Below, in pieces: positions 24,477-33,827 of a stretch of DNA of 64,000 nt (its first letter is position 1; every line of letters starts with the position of its first letter). Location: contig NZ_OMPQ01000004.1 in NCBI RefSeq assembly GCF_900313025.1, positions 125,606-189,605 on the forward strand, written 5' to 3'. Under the pieces are notes generated by a model. The model was not told the DNA's origin. It saw only the letters and a list, made by a program, of their open reading frames with translations, and searched no databases. This DNA is from Pseudophaeobacter sp. EL27. GTDB lineage: Bacteria > Pseudomonadota > Alphaproteobacteria > Rhodobacterales > Rhodobacteraceae. The translations under genes were made by a program, and so were the position numbers.

Positions 24477-26366
24477 CGCTTCTGCCGGCAAAGGCTGTGC
24501 CGCAACATCGTAGAGTGTGTGGCGCAGATCCTCGCGCACATTTTCACTGCGTAATGGAAAACAGGCGACATACCAGTCAATCACGTCGTGCAGATCCGGC
24601 GCTTCGGCCGCGTGCCACAGAGCGCAGATTTCCTGGTGATATTGCTCCAATCGTTGACGCGCGGCCTGCGTCTTGCCCTGCTTGGCCAGGGCTGCGCAGT
24701 GCCAGCCGCCGGTGGTCGACATAAGGCCATCTCCGCCAGCGCAATGCTGGGCTGCGGCTGCAAAATCCCCCAGCAGATAGGTGGTCGCTGCCAGGTAGAT
24801 ATTGTGAAACGGTTCCAGCGTTTCGGGCAGTCGCTCGAGCTCGGACAACATGGTGCGGGCGCGAAGCTCGTTGCCGCAAAATGCAAAACCCAGCATGCTT
24901 GATGCGAGGGTCTGCGTGTTCTGCGGGTTTAGCTGCAGGGATTGCTCAAAATGGAACTCGGCCAGGTCGAACTCATCCTTGTGGCAATAACACCAGGCCA
25001 GAACCCGATGCGCCCGCGTGTCCATCGCATCCGCCGCAACCGCATCCAGCGCATGGGTCAGCGCCTTGTCGCGCAGGTTTGGATCTTGGCGAGTACCGGG
25101 GCGCAGGATATGGCGGATGTTGTAAATCCCCGCAAGTTCCGCATGGGCCGGGCCAAATTTCGGAGCCTCTTGCGTAATGCAGCGCAGCAGCGCCTCGGCA
25201 CGGAGCTCGTCTTCATGCGTCCAGGTCCCTTTCAGCGCCAGGGATTGAAGCCAGCGATCATATAGTTCGGCGCGCCCGTCCTTGCCCTGCCTGTCTGCCA
25301 CCACCACTTGCAAGGCGTTGCTGATGTTCAATATCAACATCCGGACCTTGCCGACCCAGTCGTTATACGGATCCTCCATGATCTCCGACCAGATCAGCTC
25401 GCGATTGCGCGGGTGTACTATCTCGACCAGGAAGCGGTACTGTCCATCCAGTTGGAACAGGCGCGGCCGGATCGCCAAAAAGTCGTTGTCTTCGGGCTCC
25501 GAGGCAATGACCTGCCATTCGCGAAACCTCCCCAGTCTGCTGCGAAGATCAGTTGCCAGAACAGTCTGAAAACTGCTGTCGCGGTCATCGAGTGGCCCCT
25601 GATCGGGCACCTCGACCACCAATGTTACCCGGCTGGGCCGTGCCCGCTTTGACGCGCCCTTGCCTGGGCCGCCCTCGGGGTTCAGCTTGATCGCCGCTAG
25701 CAATTCGATTGTGCTGCTTTCCGGGTCTTGGTCATAGGCCGCGTCCAGGGCCTGATAGAGTAGATTGTAAAGTTCGATCGCCCGGTTTGGGGCGCCTGCG
25801 TTCCAATACTGAAGCATCAAAAATCGCGCTGCCGCCTCGTGGCAGGGATCCAACTCCAGCAAAAACTGCGCCGCCTCTTGCCCCAGCTGCCTGTTAGGGC
25901 GGGCCATCACCTGTTCCAGCGCAGCGCAAAGGCCTGACAGTGCTGTATTGCGGGCAATCGCCAACCAACTGTCGAAATTGTCCGAAATGCCCAACAGCTG
26001 TTCGAACACGTCCAGCAGGTCCAACCCGGTGCGCCGTGCCGCCTGGAACAGATCAGGATTGGACAAGCCTTGCGCCACATCCTCAAACAGGCGCCAGTCG
26101 CGCGGACAATCCAGCATAATTTGGCCATTGCGTGTGATCAGAGGAAAGTGGAACTGGTTCTCTGAGGTAACACGCAAATGCCGCACAGTTTGGCGTAGTG
26201 ACGCGCGCGCCTTGGCCAACTGAGCCTCCTGCCAAAGCAAGTCAATAATCAGTTCGCTGCGTCGTTCTCGCCCCGGTTCAATCACCAGGTAAACTGCCAA
26301 CGCCCGCGCCTTTCTCAGCTTTATCTCTGACAGGAATTCAACAAACGTTTCCGGCGAAATTTTCAT
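24426..26366 (-). CDS. SARP-like transcriptional regulator with BTAD and TPR regions
   Basis: 646 residues. Residues 1-70 form the winged-helix/BTAD opening of SARP-type activators: LRKARALAVYLVIEPGRERR, then IIDLLWQEAQLAKARASLRQ and TVRHLR. Residues about 100-230 are the helical BTAD continuation. The middle (about 250-350) resembles the adenylyl-cyclase-like/TolB-N type segment seen in CadC-like regulators, and residues 390-620 are TPR-like repeats. It converges on the YcaO operon and overlaps the last gene by 51 bases. As the only regulator between the two flanking IS relics, it is the best candidate controller of the cassette. The input signal is unknown. No clear Shine-Dalgarno precedes ATG 26366. 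Confidence 0.8.
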   Translation of the reverse strand: MKISPETFVEFLSEIKLRKARALAVYLVIEPGRERRSELIIDLLWQEAQLAKARASLRQTVRHLRVTSENQFHFPLITRNGQIMLDCPRDWRLFEDVAQGLSNPDLFQAARRTGLDLLDVFEQLLGISDNFDSWLAIARNTALSGLCAALEQVMARPNRQLGQEAAQFLLELDPCHEAAARFLMLQYWNAGAPNRAIELYNLLYQALDAAYDQDPESSTIELLAAIKLNPEGGPGKGASKRARPSRVTLVVEVPDQGPLDDRDSSFQTVLATDLRSRLGRFREWQVIASEPEDNDFLAIRPRLFQLDGQYRFLVEIVHPRNRELIWSEIMEDPYNDWVGKVRMLILNISNALQVVVADRQGKDGRAELYDRWLQSLALKGTWTHEDELRAEALLRCITQEAPKFGPAHAELAGIYNIRHILRPGTRQDPNLRDKALTHALDAVAADAMDTRAHRVLAWCYCHKDEFDLAEFHFEQSLQLNPQNTQTLASSMLGFAFCGNELRARTMLSELERLPETLEPFHNIYLAATTYLLGDFAAAAQHCAGGDGLMSTTGGWHCAALAKQGKTQAARQRLEQYHQEICALWHAAEAPDLHDVIDWYVACFPLRSENVREDLRHTLYDVAAQPLPAEALVAHVGDVDTHSTVEG

Positions 26367-26559
26367 GATCTTACTATGCTATGAGAGGAGTGCCCGAGCA
26401 ATGTATCATTCTTCACGACGTAGGAGTTATTTTGCACGGCTGGAATATTTTGATTGGTTGGGTATCAAGTTGTCCGCATAAAAATGAACTTTGCTCAGCT
26501 TGCAGCGTCAAGGATCGGGTCAAACCTGTTGTTCTTGGGAGCTAAAAGTTGAAATGGAT
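26367..26559. other. Intergenic upstream of the SARP-like gene
   Basis: No gene or obvious repeat. It should hold the promoter of the SARP-like regulator, but I find no convincing -35/-10 pair. Confidence 0.35.
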
Positions 26560-26840
26560 TAGCTATTCGGACAGGTCGACAGCTCTGTTAAGATGTAGTC
26601 TGGGTGGTTTCATGCGGTCTGTTGGGGTCGTCTGCGTTGAAAAATGCGGCGTCGGGGGTTCGCTTGCCGAGACCCGAGGTGTGGGCGCTTTGGGGTGTCA
26701 AAGCTGATCCAACCCTTGATCACGCGTTTGGCTTGAAAGCCGCCCGGTAATTCATGTTGGGATGAATAGCGCCTACAGAGGTCATCAAAGAAAGGGTCCT
26801 GGATCGGGCCGCATGACAGCTCTAACGCGCAAAGACTCAA
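26560..26840 (-). pseudogene. IS3-family transposase C-terminal relic
   Basis: Minus strand: a frame with YSSQHELPGGFQAKRVIKGW followed by ISFDTPKRPH is the C-terminal RPH box of an IS3 OrfB (normally YETGFQAKRVI...FYNTxRPHSAL). The continuation RTPDAAFF is in a different frame, so a frameshift has occurred. No other IS parts are seen; 26841-26945 is featureless. With the relics at 20353-21269 it brackets the YcaO-peroxidase block. Confidence 0.65.
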
Positions 26841-26945
26841 AAGCCGCAGTTCAGGCCTTGCTCACACTGTCGTTTTTGCGGTGAATACTGGTATTTCTGC
26901 GAGCGGGTCACTCCAAAGTAAGCCGCCCGCAGTTCAAAAAAGATG

Positions 26946-27806
26946 TTATTGGGTCAGGGTCCGGACAGTCTGGGTCTGAATGCCAAGCTTTTCGATACCG
27001 AGGCGCATCGTTTCACCACCCGACAAATAGGTTGGTGGCTTCATTCCCATGCCGACGCCAGGCGGCGTACCGGTTGAAATGATGTCGCCGGATTGCAAGC
27101 TCATGAACCGTGAACAATACGATATCAGGTGCGGAATTTTGAAAACCATCGTCGCTGTGGATCCATTCTGGTAGCGGGTGCCATCAACCTCTAGCCACAT
27201 CGAAAGGGCGTCATAGTCGCCAACCTCGTCAGGCGTGACCAACCATGGTCCAGTTGGCCCGAAGGTGTCGCACCCTTTGCCCTTGTCCCATGTGCCTGCA
27301 CGCTCGATCTGGAATTCACGCTCAGATACATCGTTGATAACGCAGAACCCTGCGACGTGACCCATTGCATCGGACTCAGCGATATAGCTGCCGCCTTTGC
27401 CGATGACGACGCCCAGTTCGACTTCCCAGTCGGTCTTTTTGGAGTCGCGTGGGATAAGGACGTCGTCATCTGGTCCCACAATGGCCGAAGTCCATTTGTT
27501 GAAAATCACCGGCTCCGTTGGAACCTCCAAGCCGCTTTCAGCGGCGTGATCTGCATAATTCAAGCCGATGCAAACAAATTTTCCTGTCTGACCAACGCAT
27601 GGCCCAAGACGCAAATCGACCTGCGGTCTGCCCTCAACGATGGGTAAGGATGCAACATCCAGGGACTTTAAGCCCGCAATCGAGTCTGGAAGAAGTGCTG
27701 CCCCGGCGATGTCATCAACATGCCCCGAGAGGTCGCGGACGCGCCCCTCCGCATCAAGACAACCAGGTTTTTCCTGACCTTTGGGGCCGTAGCGTAATAG
27801 TTTCAT
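26946..27806 (-). CDS. FAH-family hydrolase, probable 2,4-diketo-3-deoxy-L-fuconate hydrolase
   Basis: 286 residues from ATG 27806 (GAGGA just upstream); a longer frame to 27971 is rejected because the extension is non-homologous. FAH fold: CIGLNYADHAAES, the metal ligands in TDWEVELGVVIGKGG and the loop GDIISTGTPPGVGMG. It is the last gene of the minus-strand fucose operon. In the non-phosphorylative L-fucose route an FAH enzyme cleaves 2,4-diketo-3-deoxy-L-fuconate to pyruvate and L-lactate, and every other step of that route is encoded beside it. Ureidoglycolate lyase or an hpaG-type activity would be the guess without context. Confidence 0.85.
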   Translation of the reverse strand: MKLLRYGPKGQEKPGCLDAEGRVRDLSGHVDDIAGAALLPDSIAGLKSLDVASLPIVEGRPQVDLRLGPCVGQTGKFVCIGLNYADHAAESGLEVPTEPVIFNKWTSAIVGPDDDVLIPRDSKKTDWEVELGVVIGKGGSYIAESDAMGHVAGFCVINDVSEREFQIERAGTWDKGKGCDTFGPTGPWLVTPDEVGDYDALSMWLEVDGTRYQNGSTATMVFKIPHLISYCSRFMSLQSGDIISTGTPPGVGMGMKPPTYLSGGETMRLGIEKLGIQTQTVRTLTQ

Positions 27807-27873
27807 GTGGTCCTCGGACATCAAAGAAAGGGAAGCTGTCGCAGCCCCAGGAAGGGCGGCGACAGTGGTAAGA

Positions 27874-28821
27874 TCAATCGTACAGGACGGCGTGGATCTT
27901 AGCGTCGTCAATATTGGATTGGTCGTAGTAGTAAAAGCCAGTGTCGATGATCTCTGGCAGTTCTTCGCCATTCATCGCGGCAACCGCGGCACGAACGGTT
28001 TCGTAGCCAATGCCAACAGGGTTCTGTGTGATCGCACCGGCCATAAGGCCTTCTCGGATTGCATCTGTCTGGGCTTTACCCGAGTCATAACCGATGATGG
28101 TGACGCCTTGCGCATTCATTTCACGCACTGCATTTACGATCCCGATTGCGGAACCTTCATTGGTGCCGAACATACCGCCCAAACCAGGTTCGGCTGTCAA
28201 GATGGCCTTCGCAACCTCGGTTGACTGCAACTGATCACCTGCGCCGTACTGAACACTGACAACTTCGATGTTTGGATATTCATTTTTCATCCGGTTCAGG
28301 AAACCATCGCGACGATCGATGCCGGTGCGGCTGGTTTGGTCATGGGCCACAACGGCGACTGTCCCTGTACCGCCAAGGAACTCGGCCATTTTGTCAGCAG
28401 CCAATGAAGCAGCGGCGACGTTGTCAGTGGTGGCCGTAGAGACCGGAATGTTACTGTCGACGCCACTGTCAAACGCAATCACAGGGATGCCAGCCTCGGT
28501 GGCCTGACGCAGCAGTGGAATAGCGGCTTGACTATCCAGCGCGGCAAAACCGATCGCAGCAGGGTTATTGGCCAAAGCAGCCGCCAACATGTCGATCTGA
28601 CGATCCACCATGGTTTCATTGTCCGGACCTTCGAACGTGATGCGAACACCAAATTCTTCAGCAGCCTGATCTGCCCCAGCTTTTACAGCTTGCCAGAACT
28701 GGTGCTGAAAGCCTTTTGAGACCAGGGGTATATAGATTTCGTCCTGCGCAAATGCGGCGGGTGCCGATGCGAGAGCGACTGAGACGCTTAAGGCGCCAAT
28801 GAGGGTACGACGTGACAACAT
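27874..28821 (-). CDS. Sugar ABC transporter periplasmic binding protein (probable L-fucose)
   Basis: 315 residues. Signal peptide MLSRRTLIGALSVSVALASA with an AFA cleavage site near residue 25; a Tat-like RR is present but the core is Sec-like. A type I periplasmic-binding fold of the RbsB class follows (KGFQHQFWQAVKAGADQAA, IAFDSGVDSN, IGYDSGKAQTDAIREG). It captures sugar for the permease and ATPase upstream in the same operon. Ligand identity is inferred from the surrounding fucose genes. Confidence 0.9.
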   Translation of the reverse strand: MLSRRTLIGALSVSVALASAPAAFAQDEIYIPLVSKGFQHQFWQAVKAGADQAAEEFGVRITFEGPDNETMVDRQIDMLAAALANNPAAIGFAALDSQAAIPLLRQATEAGIPVIAFDSGVDSNIPVSTATTDNVAAASLAADKMAEFLGGTGTVAVVAHDQTSRTGIDRRDGFLNRMKNEYPNIEVVSVQYGAGDQLQSTEVAKAILTAEPGLGGMFGTNEGSAIGIVNAVREMNAQGVTIIGYDSGKAQTDAIREGLMAGAITQNPVGIGYETVRAAVAAMNGEELPEIIDTGFYYYDQSNIDDAKIHAVLYD

Positions 28822-28879
28822 GATGCTTCCTCTCCTAGGTTGTCGTTTGACCCGGTTCTCCTCCCGGGTATTGGGCTTA

Positions 28880-29887
28880 TTAGGCTGCCCTATTGCGGCG
28901 CATCATGTCGGCGTAAACCGCCAGAATAATGATCGCACCAGTGACGACGGTTTGCCATTCTTGAGCGACGGACAGCACTCGCAACCCGTTGGTCAGAACA
29001 GCCATAATCAATGCACCGATAAGCGAGCCGAGGATTGAGCCGCGACCGCCTGAAAGGGAGGTGCCACCGATAACCACTGCTGCAATCGCTTCCAGTTCAT
29101 AGCCAAGCCCAAGGGCTGGTTGTGCAGAGTTCAAACGCGACGCGATCAGCAGGCCAGCGATACCAACGATCGCCCCTGCCAGCGCATAGATCACAATCTT
29201 CCAGCGGTCGGTATTTACTCCGGAAAGGCGCACGGATTCCTCGTTTGAACCCAGGGCAAAACAGTATCGACCCAATACAGTGCGGTTCAGGATATAGGCA
29301 GTCACCGCAGCGACGATGAACAAGATCAAGACACCATTCGGGATTTGCAAGCTGGGGATGATTTCACCAATCAGCGACCCGCGCGAAATCTCACTAAAGC
29401 CGGGAGTGTCGTTGAAATAGATCGGCCTTGTACCGGAAATCACGAGGCTCAACCCCTTCAGGATAAGCATGATGCCAAGCGTCGCGATGAACGGTGGAAT
29501 AGCCATCTTGGCAACAAACGTGCCCGAACAGGCCCCGCACAGCGCCCCGGTTAGTACCGCCGCAATTACTCCGAACATTAGCGGAAGCCCTGCGTAGGTT
29601 AGCACCACGCCGGTGATCACTGCACAAAATGTCATCATGGTGCCGACCGAAAGATCGATCCCTCCGGTGATGATGACCAGCGTCACAGCGATCGCCAGCA
29701 CGCCGTTCACCGAGGTCGCCTGCAAAATAGCAATCATGTTAGAGGTCTGCATGAAATTGGGCGAGGCAATCGAAAAGCCGATCAAAAGGATGATCAAACT
29801 TGCAAAGGCCAATACCCGCTGATGGGTTCCCGCCGCTACGATTCGAGCGAGCGTTGACTTGGGCGCATCTAGTGTAGTGGTCGTCAT
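28880..29887 (-). CDS. Sugar ABC transporter permease (RbsC class)
   Basis: 335 residues with 8-10 hydrophobic segments and the BPD_transp_2 signature: [40 protein letters not shown] and [20 protein letters not shown]. The start ATG at 29885-29887 overlaps the ATPase stop by 4 bases; frames reaching back to 30001 are overlap artefacts. It forms the membrane channel of the putative L-fucose importer. Confidence 0.92.
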   Translation of the reverse strand: MTTTTLDAPKSTLARIVAAGTHQRVLAFASLIILLIGFSIASPNFMQTSNMIAILQATSVNGVLAIAVTLVIITGGIDLSVGTMMTFCAVITGVVLTYAGLPLMFGVIAAVLTGALCGACSGTFVAKMAIPPFIATLGIMLILKGLSLVISGTRPIYFNDTPGFSEISRGSLIGEIIPSLQIPNGVLILFIVAAVTAYILNRTVLGRYCFALGSNEESVRLSGVNTDRWKIVIYALAGAIVGIAGLLIASRLNSAQPALGLGYELEAIAAVVIGGTSLSGGRGSILGSLIGALIMAVLTNGLRVLSVAQEWQTVVTGAIIILAVYADMMRRNRAA

Positions 29888-31410
29888 TTCTGATCCTCTG
29901 CGCCAACCAGTGCGGGATCGCGCTGCGTGGCCAATTCCATGATTTGTTCCTGAGTAGTGTTTTCGCCGCCGGGCAAAATGCCGGTCAAACGGCCTTCGCA
30001 CATTACTGCGATGCGGTGGGACAAGCGCATGACTTCGGGCAGCTCAGAGGAGATGACGATGATCGCGCGGCCTTGTGCGGCGAGGTCTTCGAGCAATGCA
30101 TATATTTCTGATTTCGCGCCGACATCTATGCCGCGTGTGGGCTCATCAAAGATCAATACATCACAGTCGCGCAGCAACCATTTGGCGATGACGACCTTTT
30201 GTTGGTTTCCTCCTGATAACAGTCGGACTTCTTGCATGTCCGAGGGCGTGCGAATGCCAAGCTGATCAATGAACTTGACCGCTGTGTCTTTCATTGTCGC
30301 TTCGTTCAGTACGCCTACGCGGCTGGTGAGCTTGTCCAGACTAGCCATGGCGATGTTGGCACGAACAGTCATGTCCACAGCCAACCCAAAGTGTTTTCGA
30401 TCCTCGGACAAATACCCGATGCCTGCTTCGACAGCAGTGTGGGGCGTGCGTATGTTGACCTTCTGGCCATCAATTAGGATCTCACCAGCATCGCGGGGGT
30501 CCGCGCCAAAGATGATCCGCGCAACCTCTGTACGGCCTGCGCCCATCAAACCGGCAAAGCCCAAAATCTCGCCTTTGCGCAGGTCAAAGCTAACGTCGAG
30601 AACGTCCTTACCGCGCGAAAGGTTGCGCACCTCCAAAGCAACAGCGCTTTGCGAAATCTCAGGGATTACGGGCGTATTTTGCGTGACTTCGCGGCCCACC
30701 ATAAGCTGGATAATCTGTGACAGCGGCGTCTCTGCAGACTCGAGCGTATCGATATAGGCTCCGTCACGTAGAATGGTCACCCGGTCGGCGATACGTTTGA
30801 TTTCATTCATACGGTGGCTTATGTAAACGATACCGACACCGTCATTTTTCAGCGTCTCGATCACCTTGAACAACTCGTTGATTTCAGTGTCGTTCAGCGC
30901 TGCTGTCGGTTCGTCCATAATCAGAACGCGTGGGTCATACGACAGCGCCTTGGCGATCTCGATCAACTGTTGGCGCGCGATTGTCTGGGTGCGAACCAGC
31001 GTGCGCGGGTCCATTTTAAGGTTCAGTGAGGCAAAAATCTCTGCGGTCTTGGCGTTCAGCGCAGTCTCGTCCAACCGTCCAAATGCGCGGCGGGGTTCGC
31101 GCCCGATCAGCACGTTTTGCGCCGCTGTCAAATCGTTCATCAGGCTTAATTCCTGATGGATGATGCCAATACCAAGGTCTTGTGCCGCGCGAGGTCCGTC
31201 CGGCGTCACCGGATTGCCATCCACAAACATCTCACCGCCGTCACGAGCATAGATGCCGGACATAATTTTCATTAGGGTCGATTTGCCAGCGCCATTCTCG
31301 CCCATAAGAGCATGAACTTCTCCCGGGCGCAGATCAAACTGCACAGACTTTAGGGCATGCACGCCGGGGAAGCGTTTTTCGATGCCTCTCATTTCGACAA
31401 TATTTGTCAT
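29884..31410 (-). CDS. Sugar ABC transporter ATP-binding protein (RbsA class, two ABC domains)
   Basis: 508 residues with two nucleotide-binding domains. Domain 1 has Walker [13 protein letters not shown] near residue 40 and Walker [12 protein letters not shown]. Domain 2 has a degenerate Walker A region ([12 protein letters not shown]) with LSGGNQQK and [13 protein letters not shown], as usual in monosaccharide importers. It energises the permease and binding protein downstream. The 30-base gap after the SDR gene places it in one operon with the catabolic enzymes. Confidence 0.94.
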   Translation of the reverse strand: MTNIVEMRGIEKRFPGVHALKSVQFDLRPGEVHALMGENGAGKSTLMKIMSGIYARDGGEMFVDGNPVTPDGPRAAQDLGIGIIHQELSLMNDLTAAQNVLIGREPRRAFGRLDETALNAKTAEIFASLNLKMDPRTLVRTQTIARQQLIEIAKALSYDPRVLIMDEPTAALNDTEINELFKVIETLKNDGVGIVYISHRMNEIKRIADRVTILRDGAYIDTLESAETPLSQIIQLMVGREVTQNTPVIPEISQSAVALEVRNLSRGKDVLDVSFDLRKGEILGFAGLMGAGRTEVARIIFGADPRDAGEILIDGQKVNIRTPHTAVEAGIGYLSEDRKHFGLAVDMTVRANIAMASLDKLTSRVGVLNEATMKDTAVKFIDQLGIRTPSDMQEVRLLSGGNQQKVVIAKWLLRDCDVLIFDEPTRGIDVGAKSEIYALLEDLAAQGRAIIVISSELPEVMRLSHRIAVMCEGRLTGILPGGENTTQEQIMELATQRDPALVGAEDQK

Positions 31411-31440
31411 GGTTTCAGCCCTCCCAAGCCAGTGATCGCG

Positions 31441-32187
31441 CTAGATCGTGCAGCCACCATCGACCAAAACAGATTGACCCGTCATGAACTGGCCGCCGCT
31501 GGACAGCAGCAGAACAATCATTGGTGTCAGATCATCAACCGTGGACAAGCGACCCATGGGTTGGCGTGCGATAAAGTCTTTTTCCGCCTGTACCGGGTCC
31601 AGTGCCGCAGTGATGCGGCCCCGCAAGGCGGGTGTATCGACGGTACCAGGGCAGAGGGCGTTGCAGCGCAAATTCTGCGTAACAAAATCCGCGGCAATCG
31701 CTTTGGTCAGGCCAATCACGGCTGCTTTGGTTGCCCCATAAGCTGTGCGATTGATAAATCCCTTTTCCGAAGATGCCATGGATGACATGTTCAGGATTGA
31801 GGCTGTCCCTTCGCTGTCTGCGCGGCGCAAAAGGCCCGGCACAAACGCGCGACACATCCGCACCATTGATGTGATGTTCAGGTCCAACGAAAATTCCCAA
31901 GCGGCATCATCAAGCTCAAGAACTGAGCCGTGGTGAACGACTCCGGCGCAATTAAACAATCCATCCAAATCAGGAAGATCCGCAGCCAATGCGTTGATGG
32001 CATCCACGTCCGTGACATCCAGCACGCGGGTTTCGATACCATCGACGCCGTCTAGATTGGCCAGCAGATCCGCATTAATGTCAGTCGCGATCACAGTTGC
32101 ACCCGCCGCAGCGCAAGCTCGTGCGCTCGCCGCACCAATACCCTGCCCAGCAGCCGTAATTAGAATTGTTTTGTTGTTCAGTGTCAT
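31441..32187 (-). CDS. SDR dehydrogenase, probable 2-keto-3-deoxy-L-fuconate dehydrogenase
   Basis: 248 residues. Rossmann motif TAAGQGIGAASA at about 11-22, the NAD adenine site after ATDIN, the NNAG-equivalent FNCAG, catalytic Ser in NMSSMASS and YGATK (Tyr-x-x-x-Lys). The start at ATG 32187 is supported by GAGGA 5 bases upstream. In the L-fucose pathway this enzyme oxidises 2-keto-3-deoxy-L-fuconate to the 2,4-diketo acid that the FAH hydrolase cleaves. It lies 14 bases after the dehydratase gene. The substrate is by context. Confidence 0.88.
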   Translation of the reverse strand: MTLNNKTILITAAGQGIGAASARACAAAGATVIATDINADLLANLDGVDGIETRVLDVTDVDAINALAADLPDLDGLFNCAGVVHHGSVLELDDAAWEFSLDLNITSMVRMCRAFVPGLLRRADSEGTASILNMSSMASSEKGFINRTAYGATKAAVIGLTKAIAADFVTQNLRCNALCPGTVDTPALRGRITAALDPVQAEKDFIARQPMGRLSTVDDLTPMIVLLLSSGGQFMTGQSVLVDGGCTI

Positions 32188-32201
32188 ATCGTTCCTCATT
32201 T

Positions 32202-33725
32202 TCACATCATCGCGCCAATCTGCCACGGCACGAATTCCACGCCACCAAAACCCAGGCCTTCGCTTTTGGTCTGCTCGCCGGATGCGATGCTTATGAACAT
32301 CTCAAAAATCTCATTGCCTTTGTCATTCAGGCTGACGCCGTCGCTGACGATGTCACCGCAATTGATGTCCATGTCCTCGGACATACGGGCGTACATTTCG
32401 GAATTGGTCGCGACCTTGATACAGGGTGTCGGCATATACCCCGAAACAGATCCGCGCCCTGTCGTGAATACAATCAGGTTTGCACCGGACGCGATTTGCC
32501 CTGTTACTGAACAGGGGTCGAAACCGGGGCTATCCATAAAGACAAAGCCCTTCTTGTCGATTTTTTCTCCAAACAGATAGACATCCGTCAGCGGCGCGCT
32601 GCCGCTTTTGGCGACGGCACCAAGGGATTTTTCGAGGATTGTAGTCAGCCCGCCACGCTTGTTGCCGGGGCTGGGGTTATTGTCCATCTCACCTTTGTTG
32701 CGGGCGGTATAGTCCTCCCACCAACGGACCCGTTCGATCAGCTTTTCGCCGATCTCGATCGATTCCGCGCGACGAGTCAGCAGGTGTTCTGCACCGTAAA
32801 TTTCTGAAGTTTCAGACAGGATCGTTGTGGCACCATGTTGCACCAGCATGTCCGAAGCCACCCCCAGTGCTGGGTTGGCCGTGATGCCGGAATATCCATC
32901 CGACCCGCCGCACTGCATTCCCAGCATCAACTCGGAAATCGGGGCTGGTTTGCGGGATGCCGTGTTTGCAAGTTCGGCGATACTGCGGAGTTCTTCTAGT
33001 CCTTTTTCAATCGTCTTGCGTGTGCCACCCGTCTGTTGAATAGTCATGTACCGCAGCGCACCATCGGCACGAATTTCACGTCCTCCCACAAGGTCTGCAA
33101 TCTGCATGACCTCGCAGCCAAGGCCAATCAACAAAATACCGCCGAAATTGGGGTGCTGGGCATAACCGGACAGCGTGCGAAACAACGTGTCGTAGCCTTC
33201 GTTGTTCCCAGACATCCCGCAACCAGTGCCATGAGTGATCGGGACAATGCCGTCGATGTTCGGGTAATCGTCAAGCAAGCCGGACTTTTCTGCCGCTTCT
33301 GCAATGAATTTGGCCACTGATCCGGAACAGTTTACTGACGTCAGGATGCCCAGATAATTGCGTGTGCCGACACGGCTGTCAGCACGGTGATAGCCGTTGA
33401 ATGTGCGAATTTTCGTGGAGGCCGCAAGCGGTTTGGCATCACGTGCATGGGCATAGTCGCGGCTGTGTTCCCCCATGCCGAGGTTTTGGATATGCACATG
33501 CTCGCCCGCTGCAATATCCGCAGTGGCCTGCCCGATCGTCTGTCCATAACGCAACACGTTCTGGCCGGCACTGATCGCGGAAATTGCAATCTTGTGGCCC
33601 TGCTTGATGGGTTGCAGCAGCGTAACACCCGTCGCGACATCCACCTCACCCGCTGCAATGTCAGCCAACGCGACAGCAATATTGTCATGCGGATGCAGGG
33701 TCAGTATGCGGGAATGTTGTGTCAT
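32202..33725 (-). CDS. UxaA-family sugar-acid dehydratase, probable L-fuconate dehydratase
   Basis: 507 residues of the altronate/galactarate dehydratase (UxaA/GarD) family: an N-terminal SAF domain (about 1-95: LHPHDNIAVALADIAAGEVD...) and the C-terminal catalytic part with RVGTRNYLGILTSVNCSGSV, HGTGCGMSGNNEG and MQCGGSDGYSGITANPALG. The conserved Cys/His ligands typical of these Fe-dependent enzymes are present. In the studied bacterial fucose pathways L-fuconate dehydratase belongs to the enolase superfamily; here no such gene exists and this protein occupies the slot. First gene of the minus-strand operon, divergent from the GntR gene. Confidence 0.85.
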   Translation of the reverse strand: MTQHSRILTLHPHDNIAVALADIAAGEVDVATGVTLLQPIKQGHKIAISAISAGQNVLRYGQTIGQATADIAAGEHVHIQNLGMGEHSRDYAHARDAKPLAASTKIRTFNGYHRADSRVGTRNYLGILTSVNCSGSVAKFIAEAAEKSGLLDDYPNIDGIVPITHGTGCGMSGNNEGYDTLFRTLSGYAQHPNFGGILLIGLGCEVMQIADLVGGREIRADGALRYMTIQQTGGTRKTIEKGLEELRSIAELANTASRKPAPISELMLGMQCGGSDGYSGITANPALGVASDMLVQHGATTILSETSEIYGAEHLLTRRAESIEIGEKLIERVRWWEDYTARNKGEMDNNPSPGNKRGGLTTILEKSLGAVAKSGSAPLTDVYLFGEKIDKKGFVFMDSPGFDPCSVTGQIASGANLIVFTTGRGSVSGYMPTPCIKVATNSEMYARMSEDMDINCGDIVSDGVSLNDKGNEIFEMFISIASGEQTKSEGLGFGGVEFVPWQIGAMM

Positions 33726-33778
33726 CAGCTGGGTATCTCTGGCTTAGGGGTTTTTGCTTTAGTAGGGTAAGTGCTAGC

Positions 33779-33819
33779 TTGACTCGATGCACCCGTCAAC
33801 TAACATGTCAGTTAAAGGA
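33779..33819 (+). promoter_or_regulatory. Promoter with palindromic GntR operator between the fucose operons
   Basis: TTGACT (33779-33784) and TAACAT (33801-33806), 16 bases apart, make a promoter toward the GntR gene. The near-perfect palindrome AACT-A-ACATGT-C-AGTT (33798-33813) overlaps the -10 and abuts the AAAGGA ribosome site (33814-33819). This is the expected place and size for a GntR/FadR-type operator that would repress the regulator operon and, across the 102-base gap, the divergent dehydratase operon. Confidence 0.65.
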
Positions 33820-33827
33820 CGACAATT

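Noticed and set aside
26946-27806. FAH-family gene as a second hpaG
   Set aside because: It is in a different operon together with all other L-fucose genes; context favours the diketo-deoxy-fuconate hydrolase.
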